From Pseudomonadota bacterium (GTDB lineage Bacteria > Pseudomonadota > Gammaproteobacteria > Steroidobacterales > Steroidobacteraceae), in contig JAFAEQ010000050.1 in assembly GCA_023423935.1 (NCBI GenBank), forward strand, positions 62,001-126,000: a stretch of 64,000 nt of DNA, read 5' to 3'. The position numbers were made by a program, and so were the translations under genes. Shown in pieces: positions 8,357 through 16,734 of the stretch. The notes beneath the pieces were generated by a model. That model was not told the origin of the DNA, ran no database searches, and was given only the letters and a program-made list of their open reading frames with translations. Position 1 is the stretch's first letter; every line of letters starts with the position of its first letter.

Positions 8357-9487
8357 TCAGGACGCGAGAGCGGCGAAGCGCGCCAGATGATGGTCCGCGT
8401 CGCCCCAGGTCAGGTCGATGGCCGTCAAGCGTTTGAAGTAGTGGCTCACCAGCATTTCATCGGTCATGCCCATGCCGCCGTGCAGCTGGACGGCCTGCTG
8501 GGCGATGAAGCGTCCTGACTGGCCGATGACGACTTTTGCGGCGGCGAGTGCGCGACGTCGTTCGTCCATATCCGCGTCGATGCATTTGATTGCCGCCAGG
8601 TAGCTCATCGAGGTCGCTTGTTCGCCCTGAATGAACATGTCGGCCATGCGATGCTGCAGGACCTGAAACTTTGCGATGGGCTGTCCGAACTGCTTGCGCG
8701 AGCGGGTGTACTCGACGGTGGTCGCGAGCGTCGCTTTCATGATTCCGACGGCCTCGGCACACAGCGCGCTCATGCCGATGTGCTGTGCGGATTCGATGGC
8801 CGCGAACGCCTCTGTTCCGATCCGCGCAGAGTCATTCACACGCACGCCATTGAGGATCACGTCGGCGCAGGGCAGGCCATCGATGGCGCGATACCGTTTG
8901 AGTGTCACGCCGGATGCCTGCGGATCCACGCGAAACACAGCCACGCCTTGCGCATCGCTCTCTGTACCCGCGAGGCGCGCCGAAATCAGCAACTCATCTG
9001 CAGACGGAGCGTGCACGACGACGGCCTTATGCCCATCGAGCACGTATCCATCGCCCTCTTTGCGAGCCCGTGTGACGACGCGCTGCACTCTGCCGCGCGA
9101 TGCCGGCTCCTCGTGAGCGAAAACGACGATGCGTTCACCCGATGCGATCGCGGGGAACAGATCTTCAGATGCCTTCGGATCGTTCAACGCCGTGAGCAGC
9201 GCAGGCACGACGACGGCCGATGCGAGGAACGGCTCGAGGACCAGTGCTTCGCCGAGCGCATTCATCACAAGCATGGTTTCCACAGGTCCCGCACCCAGTC
9301 CTCCGTACTGCTCGGGAACGTTGAGTGCAGTGAGCCCGAGTCCTGCAAGCTCGCTCCAGACCTCGCGACTCCATCCCGCATTGGACTTCAGGATTTCGCG
9401 CCGCGCTTCGAAGCTGTAGCTCTCGCGTACAAAACGCCTCACAGTGTCTGCAAGCAGCTGTTGTTCGTCGGTGAAGTTGAAGTCCAT
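8357..9487 (-). CDS. Acyl-CoA dehydrogenase, small-type partner subunit (PimD-like)
   Basis: 376 aa with the acyl-CoA dehydrogenase fold: N-terminal helical domain starting MDFNFTDEQQLLADTVRRF, a middle beta domain (VLDGHKAVVVHAPSADELLI near 150-170) and a C-terminal FAD domain (YTRSRKQFGQPIAKFQVLQHRMADM near 265-290; VQLHGGMGMTDEM near 335). At the position of the catalytic Glu of MCAD-type enzymes (the E of YEGT) there is WGD, so the classical base is missing. This, and the adjacent 402-aa dehydrogenase in the same orientation, point to a two-subunit enzyme like the PimC/PimD or steroid ChsE-type heteromers. Role: alpha-beta desaturation of a cyclic, branched or dicarboxylic acyl-CoA. Substrate unknown. 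Confidence 0.85.
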   Translation of the reverse strand: MDFNFTDEQQLLADTVRRFVRESYSFEARREILKSNAGWSREVWSELAGLGLTALNVPEQYGGLGAGPVETMLVMNALGEALVLEPFLASAVVVPALLTALNDPKASEDLFPAIASGERIVVFAHEEPASRGRVQRVVTRARKEGDGYVLDGHKAVVVHAPSADELLISARLAGTESDAQGVAVFRVDPQASGVTLKRYRAIDGLPCADVILNGVRVNDSARIGTEAFAAIESAQHIGMSALCAEAVGIMKATLATTVEYTRSRKQFGQPIAKFQVLQHRMADMFIQGEQATSMSYLAAIKCIDADMDERRRALAAAKVVIGQSGRFIAQQAVQLHGGMGMTDEMLVSHYFKRLTAIDLTWGDADHHLARFAALAS

Positions 9488-9515
9488 ATTTGTTACTCAG
9501 GATTGACGAGATGAA

Positions 9516-9611
9516 GATCTCCACGGGGTCCACGGGGACGAGAGGTACCGGACTTGAACAGTGGTTAGCCGCTCTGGCCCCGTGATCCCTGTGTTCCCCG
9601 TGGAAACTCTC
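9516..9611. repeat. Inverted CACGGGG nonamer repeat, copy 2
   Basis: Left arm 9516-9539 contains CCACGGGGT and CCACGGGGA units; right arm 9576-9611 contains CCCCGTGAT, CCCTGTGTT and CCCCGTGGA. The spacer is about 36 bp. It occupies the gap between the two acyl-CoA dehydrogenase genes, so in the shared minus-strand transcript it would form an intercistronic hairpin. Confidence 0.75.
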
Positions 9612-9619
9612 TGTTTTGC

Positions 9620-10828
9620 TCAAAGCCCCAGGATCATCTGCGAAATAATGTTTCGCTGGATCTCGTTCGAGCCGCCGTAGATCGTGACCTTGCGCAGGTT
9701 GCAGTAGGTGCTCGAAAGGCCCTGCGCATAGTCAGGCCCAGGGACGTGCTCGACATCGCAGTCGTTCGATTCGCGGACGAAGGGCAGGGCGTACGGGCCG
9801 ACCGCGTACATCATGAGCTCGCTGATGGCCTGCTGAATCTCGGTGCCTTTGATCTTGAGGATCGAGGCTTCAGGTCCTGGCGCGCGCTTCTCGGATTCTG
9901 CGGAAAGTGCGCGCAGGTTCGTGATCTCGAGTGCCATGAGATCGATCTCGACTTGCGCCACGCGTGCGGCGAACAGCGGGTCCTGCAGCAGGGAGCGGCC
10001 GTTGTTCATCTCCTTAGCGGCAATGTCCTTGAGCCTGCGCAGTTCGCGCTTCGAAGCGCCGACGCCTGCGATGTTGGTGCGCTCGTGTCCGAGCAGAAAC
10101 TTGGCGTAGGTCCAGCCGCGATTTTCTTCGCCGACGCGGTTCTCGACCGGTACGCGCACGTTCTCGAACCACACTTCGTTCACTTCATGTGCGCCGTCGA
10201 GCGTGATGATCGGTCGCACGGTGATGCCGGGGGACTTCATGTCGATCAGCAGGAACGAGATGCCTTGCTGCTGCTTGGGTGCGTCCGGATCCGTGCGCAC
10301 GAGGCAGAAGATCCAGTCGGCGTACTGGCCGAGTGTGTTCCAGGTCTTCTGTCCGTTGACGATGTAGTGCTCGCCTTCCGCATCGACTTTGCGTTCCGCA
10401 CGCGTCTTCAGCGAAGCGAGGTCCGAGCCTGCACCCGGTTCGGAATACCCCTGACACCACCAGTCTTCGCCGCTCAGGATGCGGGGCAGAAAGCGCTGCT
10501 GTTGTTCGCGGGTGCCGAACGCCATGATCACCGGCGCCACCATCTTCAAGCCGAATGGAATCGAGCGCGGCGCACCGGCAGCGGCAGATTCCTCTTCGAA
10601 GATGTGCAGCTGGACCGGACTCCAGTCAGTACCGCCGAATTCCTTCGGCCATGTCGGCGCGCCCCAACCTTGCTCGAAAAGAATGCGTTGCCAGCGCGTG
10701 TAATCCTCAGCGCGCAGTCCGCGGCCCGAATGGATGCGCTCGCTGATGTCGGAGGGCAGCCTGGCCTTCAGGAACGCGCGGACTTCATCGCGGAAGGCCA
10801 GTTCGTCGGGAGTGAAATTCAGATCCAT
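9620..10828 (-). CDS. Acyl-CoA dehydrogenase, large-type partner subunit (PimC-like)
   Basis: 402 aa. It begins MDLNFTPDELAFRDEVRAF and shows GWGAPTWPKEFGG, CQGYSEPGAGSDLASL (the FAD/substrate loop near 130-145), NGQKTWNTLGQYADW and GRTNI-type helices, ending YGGSNEIQRNIISQMILGL. At the canonical catalytic position the Glu of YEGT is replaced by Gly (YGGS), so the base must lie elsewhere, as is known for several heteromeric acyl-CoA dehydrogenases. It is separated by about 130 bp, containing a hairpin repeat, from the smaller partner. The gene diverges from the acyl-CoA ligase with a 230-bp regulatory gap, suggesting ligase then dehydrogenase in one pathway. Confidence 0.87.
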   Translation of the reverse strand: MDLNFTPDELAFRDEVRAFLKARLPSDISERIHSGRGLRAEDYTRWQRILFEQGWGAPTWPKEFGGTDWSPVQLHIFEEESAAAGAPRSIPFGLKMVAPVIMAFGTREQQQRFLPRILSGEDWWCQGYSEPGAGSDLASLKTRAERKVDAEGEHYIVNGQKTWNTLGQYADWIFCLVRTDPDAPKQQQGISFLLIDMKSPGITVRPIITLDGAHEVNEVWFENVRVPVENRVGEENRGWTYAKFLLGHERTNIAGVGASKRELRRLKDIAAKEMNNGRSLLQDPLFAARVAQVEIDLMALEITNLRALSAESEKRAPGPEASILKIKGTEIQQAISELMMYAVGPYALPFVRESNDCDVEHVPGPDYAQGLSSTYCNLRKVTIYGGSNEIQRNIISQMILGL

Positions 10829-10841
10829 TGGAATACTAGGC

Positions 10842-11017
10842 CCGCATTGTGGAATTTAAGTTTTCGATGCAGACGGGATCATAGGGAGGCATCGGTTGCG
10901 GATGCAACGATAACTTACGCCGCCATTGAACAAACACAGTTCACTGGCTCGCACAGTTGGTTTCTTCCGAGTCTCTGTGATAGCTTCCACCGCAGAATCG
11001 CAAACCGCATTGTGGAA
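10842..11017. promoter_or_regulatory. Direct and inverted GTGGAA boxes in the divergent dehydrogenase/ligase promoter region
   Basis: The 13-bp sequence CCGCATTGTGGAA occurs twice, at 10842-10854 and 11005-11017, and an inverted TTCCAC lies at 10985-10990. IclR-family proteins bind palindromes built on TGGAA/TTCCA half sites, and an IclR-type gene sits at the end of the ligase operon. The boxes bracket the region that must hold both divergent promoters. This is a reading of motif and context only. Confidence 0.35.
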
Positions 11018-11058
11018 CGTATTGGGCGGGAGCGAAGGACTCGGGGAGGGCTTTGCGG

Positions 11059-12720
11059 ATGCCTAACAACAAGCATTTCGAGTTCTGGCCGCGAGGCGTG
11101 CCGCGCGATCTTAACGTACCGGCCACGCACCTCTTTTATAACGTCGAAGTCTCGGCGACGCGCTATCCGGACAAGCCATTCATCATCTACTACGACTCAC
11201 CGCTGAGCTTCAGCGCATTCCGCGATCAGGTGGAGACTCTCGCTGGCGTGCTGCAGCAGCGCGGGGTGCGCAAGGGCGATCGCGTGTTGCTGGTGATGCA
11301 GAACAGTCCGCAGTTCGCGATCGCGTACTACGCGGTGATTCGCGCCGATGCGATCGTCGTTCCCGTCAGTCCCATGAGCGTTACCGCCGAGCTCGAGCAT
11401 TACATCGGCGACTCCGGCGCGCGCATCGCGCTCATCGCGCAGGAGATCTATCCGCAGCTTCGCCCGCTCCTCGGTGAATTGATCGATCACGCGATCGTTG
11501 CCGCCTATTCGGACTACGCGACGCAGCCCACGACGCTGCGCGTGCCGGAGGCCGTTTCCGCGCCGCGAGCAACGTTCGACGATTCGCGAGTCGAACTCTG
11601 GAGCGATGCGATGCAATCCGCCGCGCGGCCCACACCGATGACGAGCGGCCCGAACGATCTGTGCGTGATCCCCTATAGCTCGGGAACCACCGGCCGACCC
11701 AAGGGCTGCATGCTCACGCACGCGAATGTCATGCACACGCTCGTTTCCAACCGCATCTGGTTCGGCGCGAGCCCGCACACCACTCAGCTATGTGTGCTGC
11801 CGTTCTTTCATGTCACCAGCATGCAAGGCGGCCTGAATGGCCCGGTGTACGACGGCAGCACGGTCATTCTGATGTGTCGCTGGGATCGCGAGACCGCCGC
11901 GGAGCTGATCCAGCGTTATCGACCGGTGTCCTGGACGGCGATCGCCACGATGGTCATCGACTTTCTCGCGAATCCGCGCTTGAGCGAATACGACCTCTCA
12001 TCGCTCGTACAGGTGAATGGGGGCGGGGCAGCCATGCCGGCCGCGGTCGGCGAGCGGCTGCAACAGATGACTGGCGCACCCTACGTCGAGGGCTACGGTC
12101 TGACCGAAACCATTGCGCCGACGCACATCAATCCTCTGGATCGGCCCAAGCGGCAATGCCTGGGCGTGCCTATCTTCAATACTGATTCGCGGATCGTCGA
12201 TCCGGATACGCTCACCGAGTTGCCGGCGAATTCAGTGGGCGAGATCGTGACGAGCGGTCCTCAGGTGTTCCAGGGTTATTGGCGCAACGAAGAGGCAACG
12301 CGCGGCGCGTTCATCGAAATCGACGGCAAGCGTTTCTTTCGCACGGGCGATCTGGGCTACGTCGATGACGAGGGCTACTTTTTCCTGGTCGATCGCCTGA
12401 AACGAATGATCAATGCGTCCGGATTCAAGGTCTGGCCGGCGGAGGTCGAGGCCCAGATGTACCGGCATCCGGCGATTCAGGAAGCCTGTGTGATCGCAGC
12501 CCGCGATGCACATCGCGGCGAAACGGTGAAGGCCCTGGTCGTGCTGCGCGCGACCCACAAGGGCAGTCTCACCGAGCAGGACATCATCGACTGGACCCGG
12601 CAGCAGATGGCTGCCTACAAACATCCGCGGATCGTGCAATTCGTCGATTCGTTACCGAAATCGGCCACCGGCAAGGTGCAATGGCGCTTGCTGCAGGAAG
12701 CCGAGTTCGCGGGCAACTGA
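11059..12720 (+). CDS. Acyl-CoA synthetase (AMP-forming, class I adenylate-forming)
   Basis: About 553 aa. It activates a carboxylic acid with ATP to an acyl-AMP and then to an acyl-CoA thioester. The phosphate loop YSSGTTGRPKGCMLTH lies near 210, the A5-type motif GYGLTETIAPTH near 350, the RTGDLGYVDDEGYFFLVDR hinge region near 430-450 and the catalytic lysine motif PKSATGKVQW near the C-terminus. ATG 11059 is preceded by GGGAGGG at a spacing of 8; a TTG 6 bp earlier would lie too close to it. The gene diverges from the acyl-CoA dehydrogenase pair and precedes an IclR regulator, fitting an inducible catabolic route. The chain type of the acid is not determinable. Confidence 0.9.
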   Translation: MPNNKHFEFWPRGVPRDLNVPATHLFYNVEVSATRYPDKPFIIYYDSPLSFSAFRDQVETLAGVLQQRGVRKGDRVLLVMQNSPQFAIAYYAVIRADAIVVPVSPMSVTAELEHYIGDSGARIALIAQEIYPQLRPLLGELIDHAIVAAYSDYATQPTTLRVPEAVSAPRATFDDSRVELWSDAMQSAARPTPMTSGPNDLCVIPYSSGTTGRPKGCMLTHANVMHTLVSNRIWFGASPHTTQLCVLPFFHVTSMQGGLNGPVYDGSTVILMCRWDRETAAELIQRYRPVSWTAIATMVIDFLANPRLSEYDLSSLVQVNGGGAAMPAAVGERLQQMTGAPYVEGYGLTETIAPTHINPLDRPKRQCLGVPIFNTDSRIVDPDTLTELPANSVGEIVTSGPQVFQGYWRNEEATRGAFIEIDGKRFFRTGDLGYVDDEGYFFLVDRLKRMINASGFKVWPAEVEAQMYRHPAIQEACVIAARDAHRGETVKALVVLRATHKGSLTEQDIIDWTRQQMAAYKHPRIVQFVDSLPKSATGKVQWRLLQEAEFAGN

Positions 12721-12755
12721 TTCGTTACTACTCATCACATTCAAGACTCAACCTA

Positions 12756-13586
12756 ATGGCCACTCAACCCACAGATCTCCGAACGCAGCCGAATCCCGAA
12801 TCCGCTGCGCCGCGCAGCAAGCAGGATCGCCACTTCGTGACTGCACTCTCGCGCGGCCTGGACGTGCTGTCCTGTTTTCGCAGCGGCAGCCGTCTGCTCG
12901 GCAATCAGGACATCGCAGAACGATGCCGCCTGCCCAAGTCCACCGTCTCGCGACTGACCTACACGCTCACGAAGCTCGGCTATCTCCACTATGTGAAGGA
13001 GTCGGGTAAATATCGCCTCGGCACGGCGACATTGGCGCTCGGCAGCGCGGTGCTGGGCCGATTCGAGGTACGTGATCTCGCGCGCCCGTTGATGCAGGAG
13101 CTTGCGGATGCGACCGGGACGTCCGTTTCGCTGGGCGCCCGGCAGCGGCTCAGCATGGTGTACGTGGAAGTGTGCAAGGGAAATGCAGTGTTATCGCTCA
13201 ATAGCGAAGTCGGCATGCGTCTGCCGCTGGCGACATCGGCGATCGGTCGCGCCTATCTGGCGGTCTGCGCGGACAACGAGCGTGCGGATCTTCTGGAGCA
13301 GATTCGCGAGCTCGATCACCTGGCATGGCCGGGAATCAAGCAGGGAATCGACAAGTCGCTGGCAATGTGGACGGAATCCGGCGTCTGCGGCTCGTTCGGT
13401 GACTGGCAGCCGGATGTGAACGGCATCGCCTGCGGATTCCGGCCAGGCAACGGACTTCCGCCCATGGCAATCAACTGCGGCGCCCCCGCATTCAAGGTGT
13501 CCGAGGACTATCTGATGAATGAAGTGCGCCCCAAGCTCGTCGAGATGGTCCGGCGCATCGAAGAGGGACTCGGGCAGGCGCGCTGA
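12756..13586 (+). CDS. IclR-family transcriptional regulator
   Basis: About 276 aa. After a polar N-terminal tail, the helix-turn-helix region FVTALSRGLDVLSCFRSGS...NQDIAERCRLPKSTVSRLTYTL (about residues 25-75) is followed by the wing KYRLG and an effector-binding GAF-like domain (ARPLMQELADATGTSVSLGAR, RLPLATSAIGRAYLAV). It starts 36 bp after the ligase stop and is probably co-transcribed. Its likely role is control of the adjacent ligase/dehydrogenase genes in response to a pathway acid or CoA ester. The C-terminal ligand-domain motif AINCGAPAF is a variant of the usual SISGP. Confidence 0.9.
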   Translation: MATQPTDLRTQPNPESAAPRSKQDRHFVTALSRGLDVLSCFRSGSRLLGNQDIAERCRLPKSTVSRLTYTLTKLGYLHYVKESGKYRLGTATLALGSAVLGRFEVRDLARPLMQELADATGTSVSLGARQRLSMVYVEVCKGNAVLSLNSEVGMRLPLATSAIGRAYLAVCADNERADLLEQIRELDHLAWPGIKQGIDKSLAMWTESGVCGSFGDWQPDVNGIACGFRPGNGLPPMAINCGAPAFKVSEDYLMNEVRPKLVEMVRRIEEGLGQAR

Positions 13587-13624
13587 TGGACTGACTGCGC
13601 GATCTGCGGATACAAGAGGCGCTT

Positions 13625-13644
13625 GACCCTCACGATCGAGGGTC
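13625..13644 (+). terminator. Stem-loop after the iclR-type gene (weak terminator candidate)
   Basis: GACCCTC and GAGGGTC form a perfect 7-bp stem around a 6-nt loop, 39 bp after the regulator stop. There is no T-tract after it, so it may be a Rho-assisted end or an operator instead. The rest of the gap before sucA (to 13829) shows no clear promoter to my eye. Confidence 0.3.
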
Positions 13645-13829
13645 GCAACCACTACGCCGGCCATTGAAAACGCGGCGGGTGTGATCCATTCAACAACTCC
13701 TGAGTCTCTGCGATTCTCATCGGTGAGCGCCTTCGGCTAGACTACCGCTCCTTTTTATCGACCTTTCCCAGTGCTGGTCTTGAGTTATCCAGCTTTCTTC
13801 TCCAGTCCGAATAGGAACTTGCGAGCGCA

Positions 13830-16730
13830 ATGAGCGACTCTAAGAGCGATGCCGGGCGAGCCAAGCTCGACCTTTCGCCGTTCTCGGCTGTGCCGGGTGC
13901 GGAAAATGCCCCTTATATTGAATCCCTTTTCGAGCAGTACCTGGCTGATGCCAATTCGGTAGATCCGAAGTGGCGGCAGTATTTTGCAGGGCTGGCCGCG
14001 ACCACCGATCAGGCCCATGGCCCGATCCGGGAGGCGCTGGCGAAACGCGCCTGGGACATTCGCCCGGGTGCAGCAAGCGCCGAGGCGGTGTCGGCCGATG
14101 CTGGCGTCAAGCAGGGCGCCGCTGCGCGACTCGCGCAGGTGTACGCGAATCGCGGTCACCTGATTGCCGACATCGATCCGCTGGGCCTGATGAAGCGCCC
14201 GGTGCCCGAAGTCCTGCAGCTGGGGCATTTCGGGCTGAGCGATGCCGATCTGGACACCGAGTTCTATACGGGCAGCCGAACGCAGTCGATTCCAAAGCGC
14301 ATGAAGCTGCGCGAGATGGTCTCGCAGTTGCGTCAGATCTATTGCGGCACGATCGGCGCCGAGTTCGCTCATATGTCGAACTCCGCCGAACGCTTGTGGC
14401 TGCAGGACCGCTTCCAGTCCGGTCGGATCAATCAGCGTTTCAGCGCCGAGGACCGCAAGGAATGTCTGCGCGATCTGACGGCCGGCGAAGGACTCGAGCT
14501 GTACTTTGCGACAAGGTATCCGGCCCAGAAGCGCTTCTCGCTCGAAGGCGGTGAAACCCTGATTCCGCTGCTGAACGATCTGATCCAGCAGGGCGGCCAG
14601 GCCGGACTCGAGGAGATGGTCATCGGCATGGCCCATCGCGGCCGTCTCAACGTGCTGGTGAACGTCGTCGGCAAATCGCCGCAGGTCATGTTCTCCGAAT
14701 TCGAAGGCACGTACGACACGAACCATATGCAGGGTTCGGGCGACGTGAAGTATCACAAGGGATTCTCGACCGACATCCGCACGCCTGCGGGCAATGTGCA
14801 CGTCGCGCTCGCGTTCAATCCATCGCACCTCGAAGTCGTCAATCCCGTCGTCGAAGGCTCGGTGCGCTCGCGCCAGCAGCGTCGCAACGACACCAAGGGC
14901 GACAAGGTCATGCCCGTGCTGATTCATGGCGATGCGGCTTTCGCAGGCCAGGGCGTCGTCATGGAGACGCTGCAGCTGTCGCAGGCACGCGGCTTCTACA
15001 CCGGCGGCACGGTGCACGTGATCATCAACAATCAGGTTGGCTTCACGATTTCGAAGCCCGAGGATTCGCGCTCGACGCTGTATTGCTCGGATGTCGCGAA
15101 GATCATCGAGGCGCCGATCTTCCACGTGAACGGCGACGATCCCGAAGCGGTGCTGTTCGTCACGCGTCTCGCACTCGAATACCGCATGACGTTCCACAAG
15201 GACGTCGTGATCGATCTGGTGTGCTATCGCCGCCGCGGTCACAACGAAGCGGACGAGCCGGCGGCCACGCAGCCGATCATGTACCAGCAGATTCGCCAGC
15301 AGCCGACGACCCGTCAGAAGTACGCCGAGAAGCTGGTCGCGGAGAACGTGATCACGATGGCCGAAGCCGACGCCATGGTGGAGGCTTATCGCCGCACGCT
15401 CGATGAGGGCAAGTCCGCGACGCGCAACGCGCTCGGCATGATCGGCAACAAGCACACCGTCGACTGGACCAAGTACCAGCATGCCGATTGGACGCAGACG
15501 GTGACGACCGGCGTGCGCATCGAAAAGCTGCGCGAGCTCGGCGAGAAGCTCACCTCGTTCCCGGCGAACTTCACGCTGCATCGGCAGGTTTCGAACATCA
15601 TCCAGACCCGCGAGAAGATGACAGCCGGGCAGGCTCCGCTCGACTGGGGCTTCGCCGAGACGCTCGCCTACGCGACGCTGCTCACGGAAGGCTATGAAGT
15701 GCGTATCACCGGCCAGGACAGCGGCCGCGGTACGTTCTTCCATCGTCATGCAGTGCTGCACGATCAGAACAGCGGCGAAAGCTATGTGCCGCTCGAACAT
15801 CTCGCGCCGAGTCAGCCGCGCTTTACAGTGATCGATTCGCTGCTTTCCGAAGAGGCCGTGATGGGCTTCGAATACGGCTTCTCGACGACCGAACCGAACT
15901 GCCTGACGATCTGGGAAGGTCAGTTCGGCGATTTCGCGAACGGTGCGCAGGTCATCATCGATCAGTTCATCAGCTCAGGCGAAGCGAAGTGGGGTCGTCT
16001 GTGCGGACTCACGTTGTTCCTGCCACATGGCTATGAAGGGCAGGGTCCGGAGCATTCCTCCGCACGCCTGGAGCGCTTCCTGCAACTCTGCGCCGAGCAG
16101 AACATGCAGGTCGTCGTGCCTTCGACACCGGCGCAGATGTTCCACATGCTGCGTCGACAGATGATGCAGCCGTTCCGCAAGCCGCTCATCGTGATGACGC
16201 CGAAGAGCCTGCTGCGTCACAAGTTGTCAGTGTCCTCGCTCGAGGATCTGACCCGTGGCCACTTCTTCAACATCATCGACGAAGTCGACGACATTCAGGC
16301 CGCGAAGGTCACCCGTGTGGTGTTCTGCTCGGGCAAGGTCTATTTCGATCTGCTCGATTCGCGTCGCTCGGATGCCATCCACAATGTCGCGCTCGTGCGT
16401 ATCGAGCAGCTCTATCCGTTCCCCGCCGAGGAGTACGCCGCGATCCTCCGCAAGTACTCGAACGCCCGTGAGGTCGTGTGGTGTCAGGAGGAGCCCCAGA
16501 ATCAGGGCGCCTGGTATCAAATCCGGCATCGCCTGCAGGAAGGCCTCTCGCCCGATCATCAGTTGCTCTACGCAGGTCGTGCTCCGGCAGCGGCGCCAGC
16601 GACCGGCATCTTCAAGATGCACGTCGAGCAGCAGCAAGGACTCGTGGACGCAGCGTTGCGTTCGACCAGCACCGAAGAATCCATGCGGCAGACCACACGT
16701 CTGAAGGCAGCCGCTAACAGGAAGAACTAG
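13830..16730 (+). CDS. sucA: 2-oxoglutarate dehydrogenase E1 component
   Basis: 966 aa, thiamine-diphosphate decarboxylase of the 2-oxoglutarate dehydrogenase complex. The N-terminal segment SPFSAVPGAENAPYIESLFEQYL is the E2-contact region of bacterial E1o. The core contains GMAHRGRLNVLVN near 265, FNPSHLEVVNPVVEGSVR near 330, the ThDP/metal site GDAAFAGQGVVMETLQL near 370, VIINNQVGFT, and HRRGHNEADEPAATQP-like YRRRGHNEADEP near 470. The C-terminal half has GQFGDFANGAQVIIDQFI and CQEEPQNQGAW. Length matches the family (about 930-970). sucB begins 4 bp after the stop, lpdA follows, so the complete complex is encoded together. A long antisense open frame here is a codon-bias shadow. Confidence 0.97.
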   Translation: MSDSKSDAGRAKLDLSPFSAVPGAENAPYIESLFEQYLADANSVDPKWRQYFAGLAATTDQAHGPIREALAKRAWDIRPGAASAEAVSADAGVKQGAAARLAQVYANRGHLIADIDPLGLMKRPVPEVLQLGHFGLSDADLDTEFYTGSRTQSIPKRMKLREMVSQLRQIYCGTIGAEFAHMSNSAERLWLQDRFQSGRINQRFSAEDRKECLRDLTAGEGLELYFATRYPAQKRFSLEGGETLIPLLNDLIQQGGQAGLEEMVIGMAHRGRLNVLVNVVGKSPQVMFSEFEGTYDTNHMQGSGDVKYHKGFSTDIRTPAGNVHVALAFNPSHLEVVNPVVEGSVRSRQQRRNDTKGDKVMPVLIHGDAAFAGQGVVMETLQLSQARGFYTGGTVHVIINNQVGFTISKPEDSRSTLYCSDVAKIIEAPIFHVNGDDPEAVLFVTRLALEYRMTFHKDVVIDLVCYRRRGHNEADEPAATQPIMYQQIRQQPTTRQKYAEKLVAENVITMAEADAMVEAYRRTLDEGKSATRNALGMIGNKHTVDWTKYQHADWTQTVTTGVRIEKLRELGEKLTSFPANFTLHRQVSNIIQTREKMTAGQAPLDWGFAETLAYATLLTEGYEVRITGQDSGRGTFFHRHAVLHDQNSGESYVPLEHLAPSQPRFTVIDSLLSEEAVMGFEYGFSTTEPNCLTIWEGQFGDFANGAQVIIDQFISSGEAKWGRLCGLTLFLPHGYEGQGPEHSSARLERFLQLCAEQNMQVVVPSTPAQMFHMLRRQMMQPFRKPLIVMTPKSLLRHKLSVSSLEDLTRGHFFNIIDEVDDIQAAKVTRVVFCSGKVYFDLLDSRRSDAIHNVALVRIEQLYPFPAEEYAAILRKYSNAREVVWCQEEPQNQGAWYQIRHRLQEGLSPDHQLLYAGRAPAAAPATGIFKMHVEQQQGLVDAALRSTSTEESMRQTTRLKAAANRKN

Positions 16731-16734
16731 ATCA

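Noticed and set aside
13785..15800. 671-codon open frame antisense to sucA
   Set aside because: It mirrors sucA codon bias, has no domain, and sucA is certain; typical GC-rich shadow frame.
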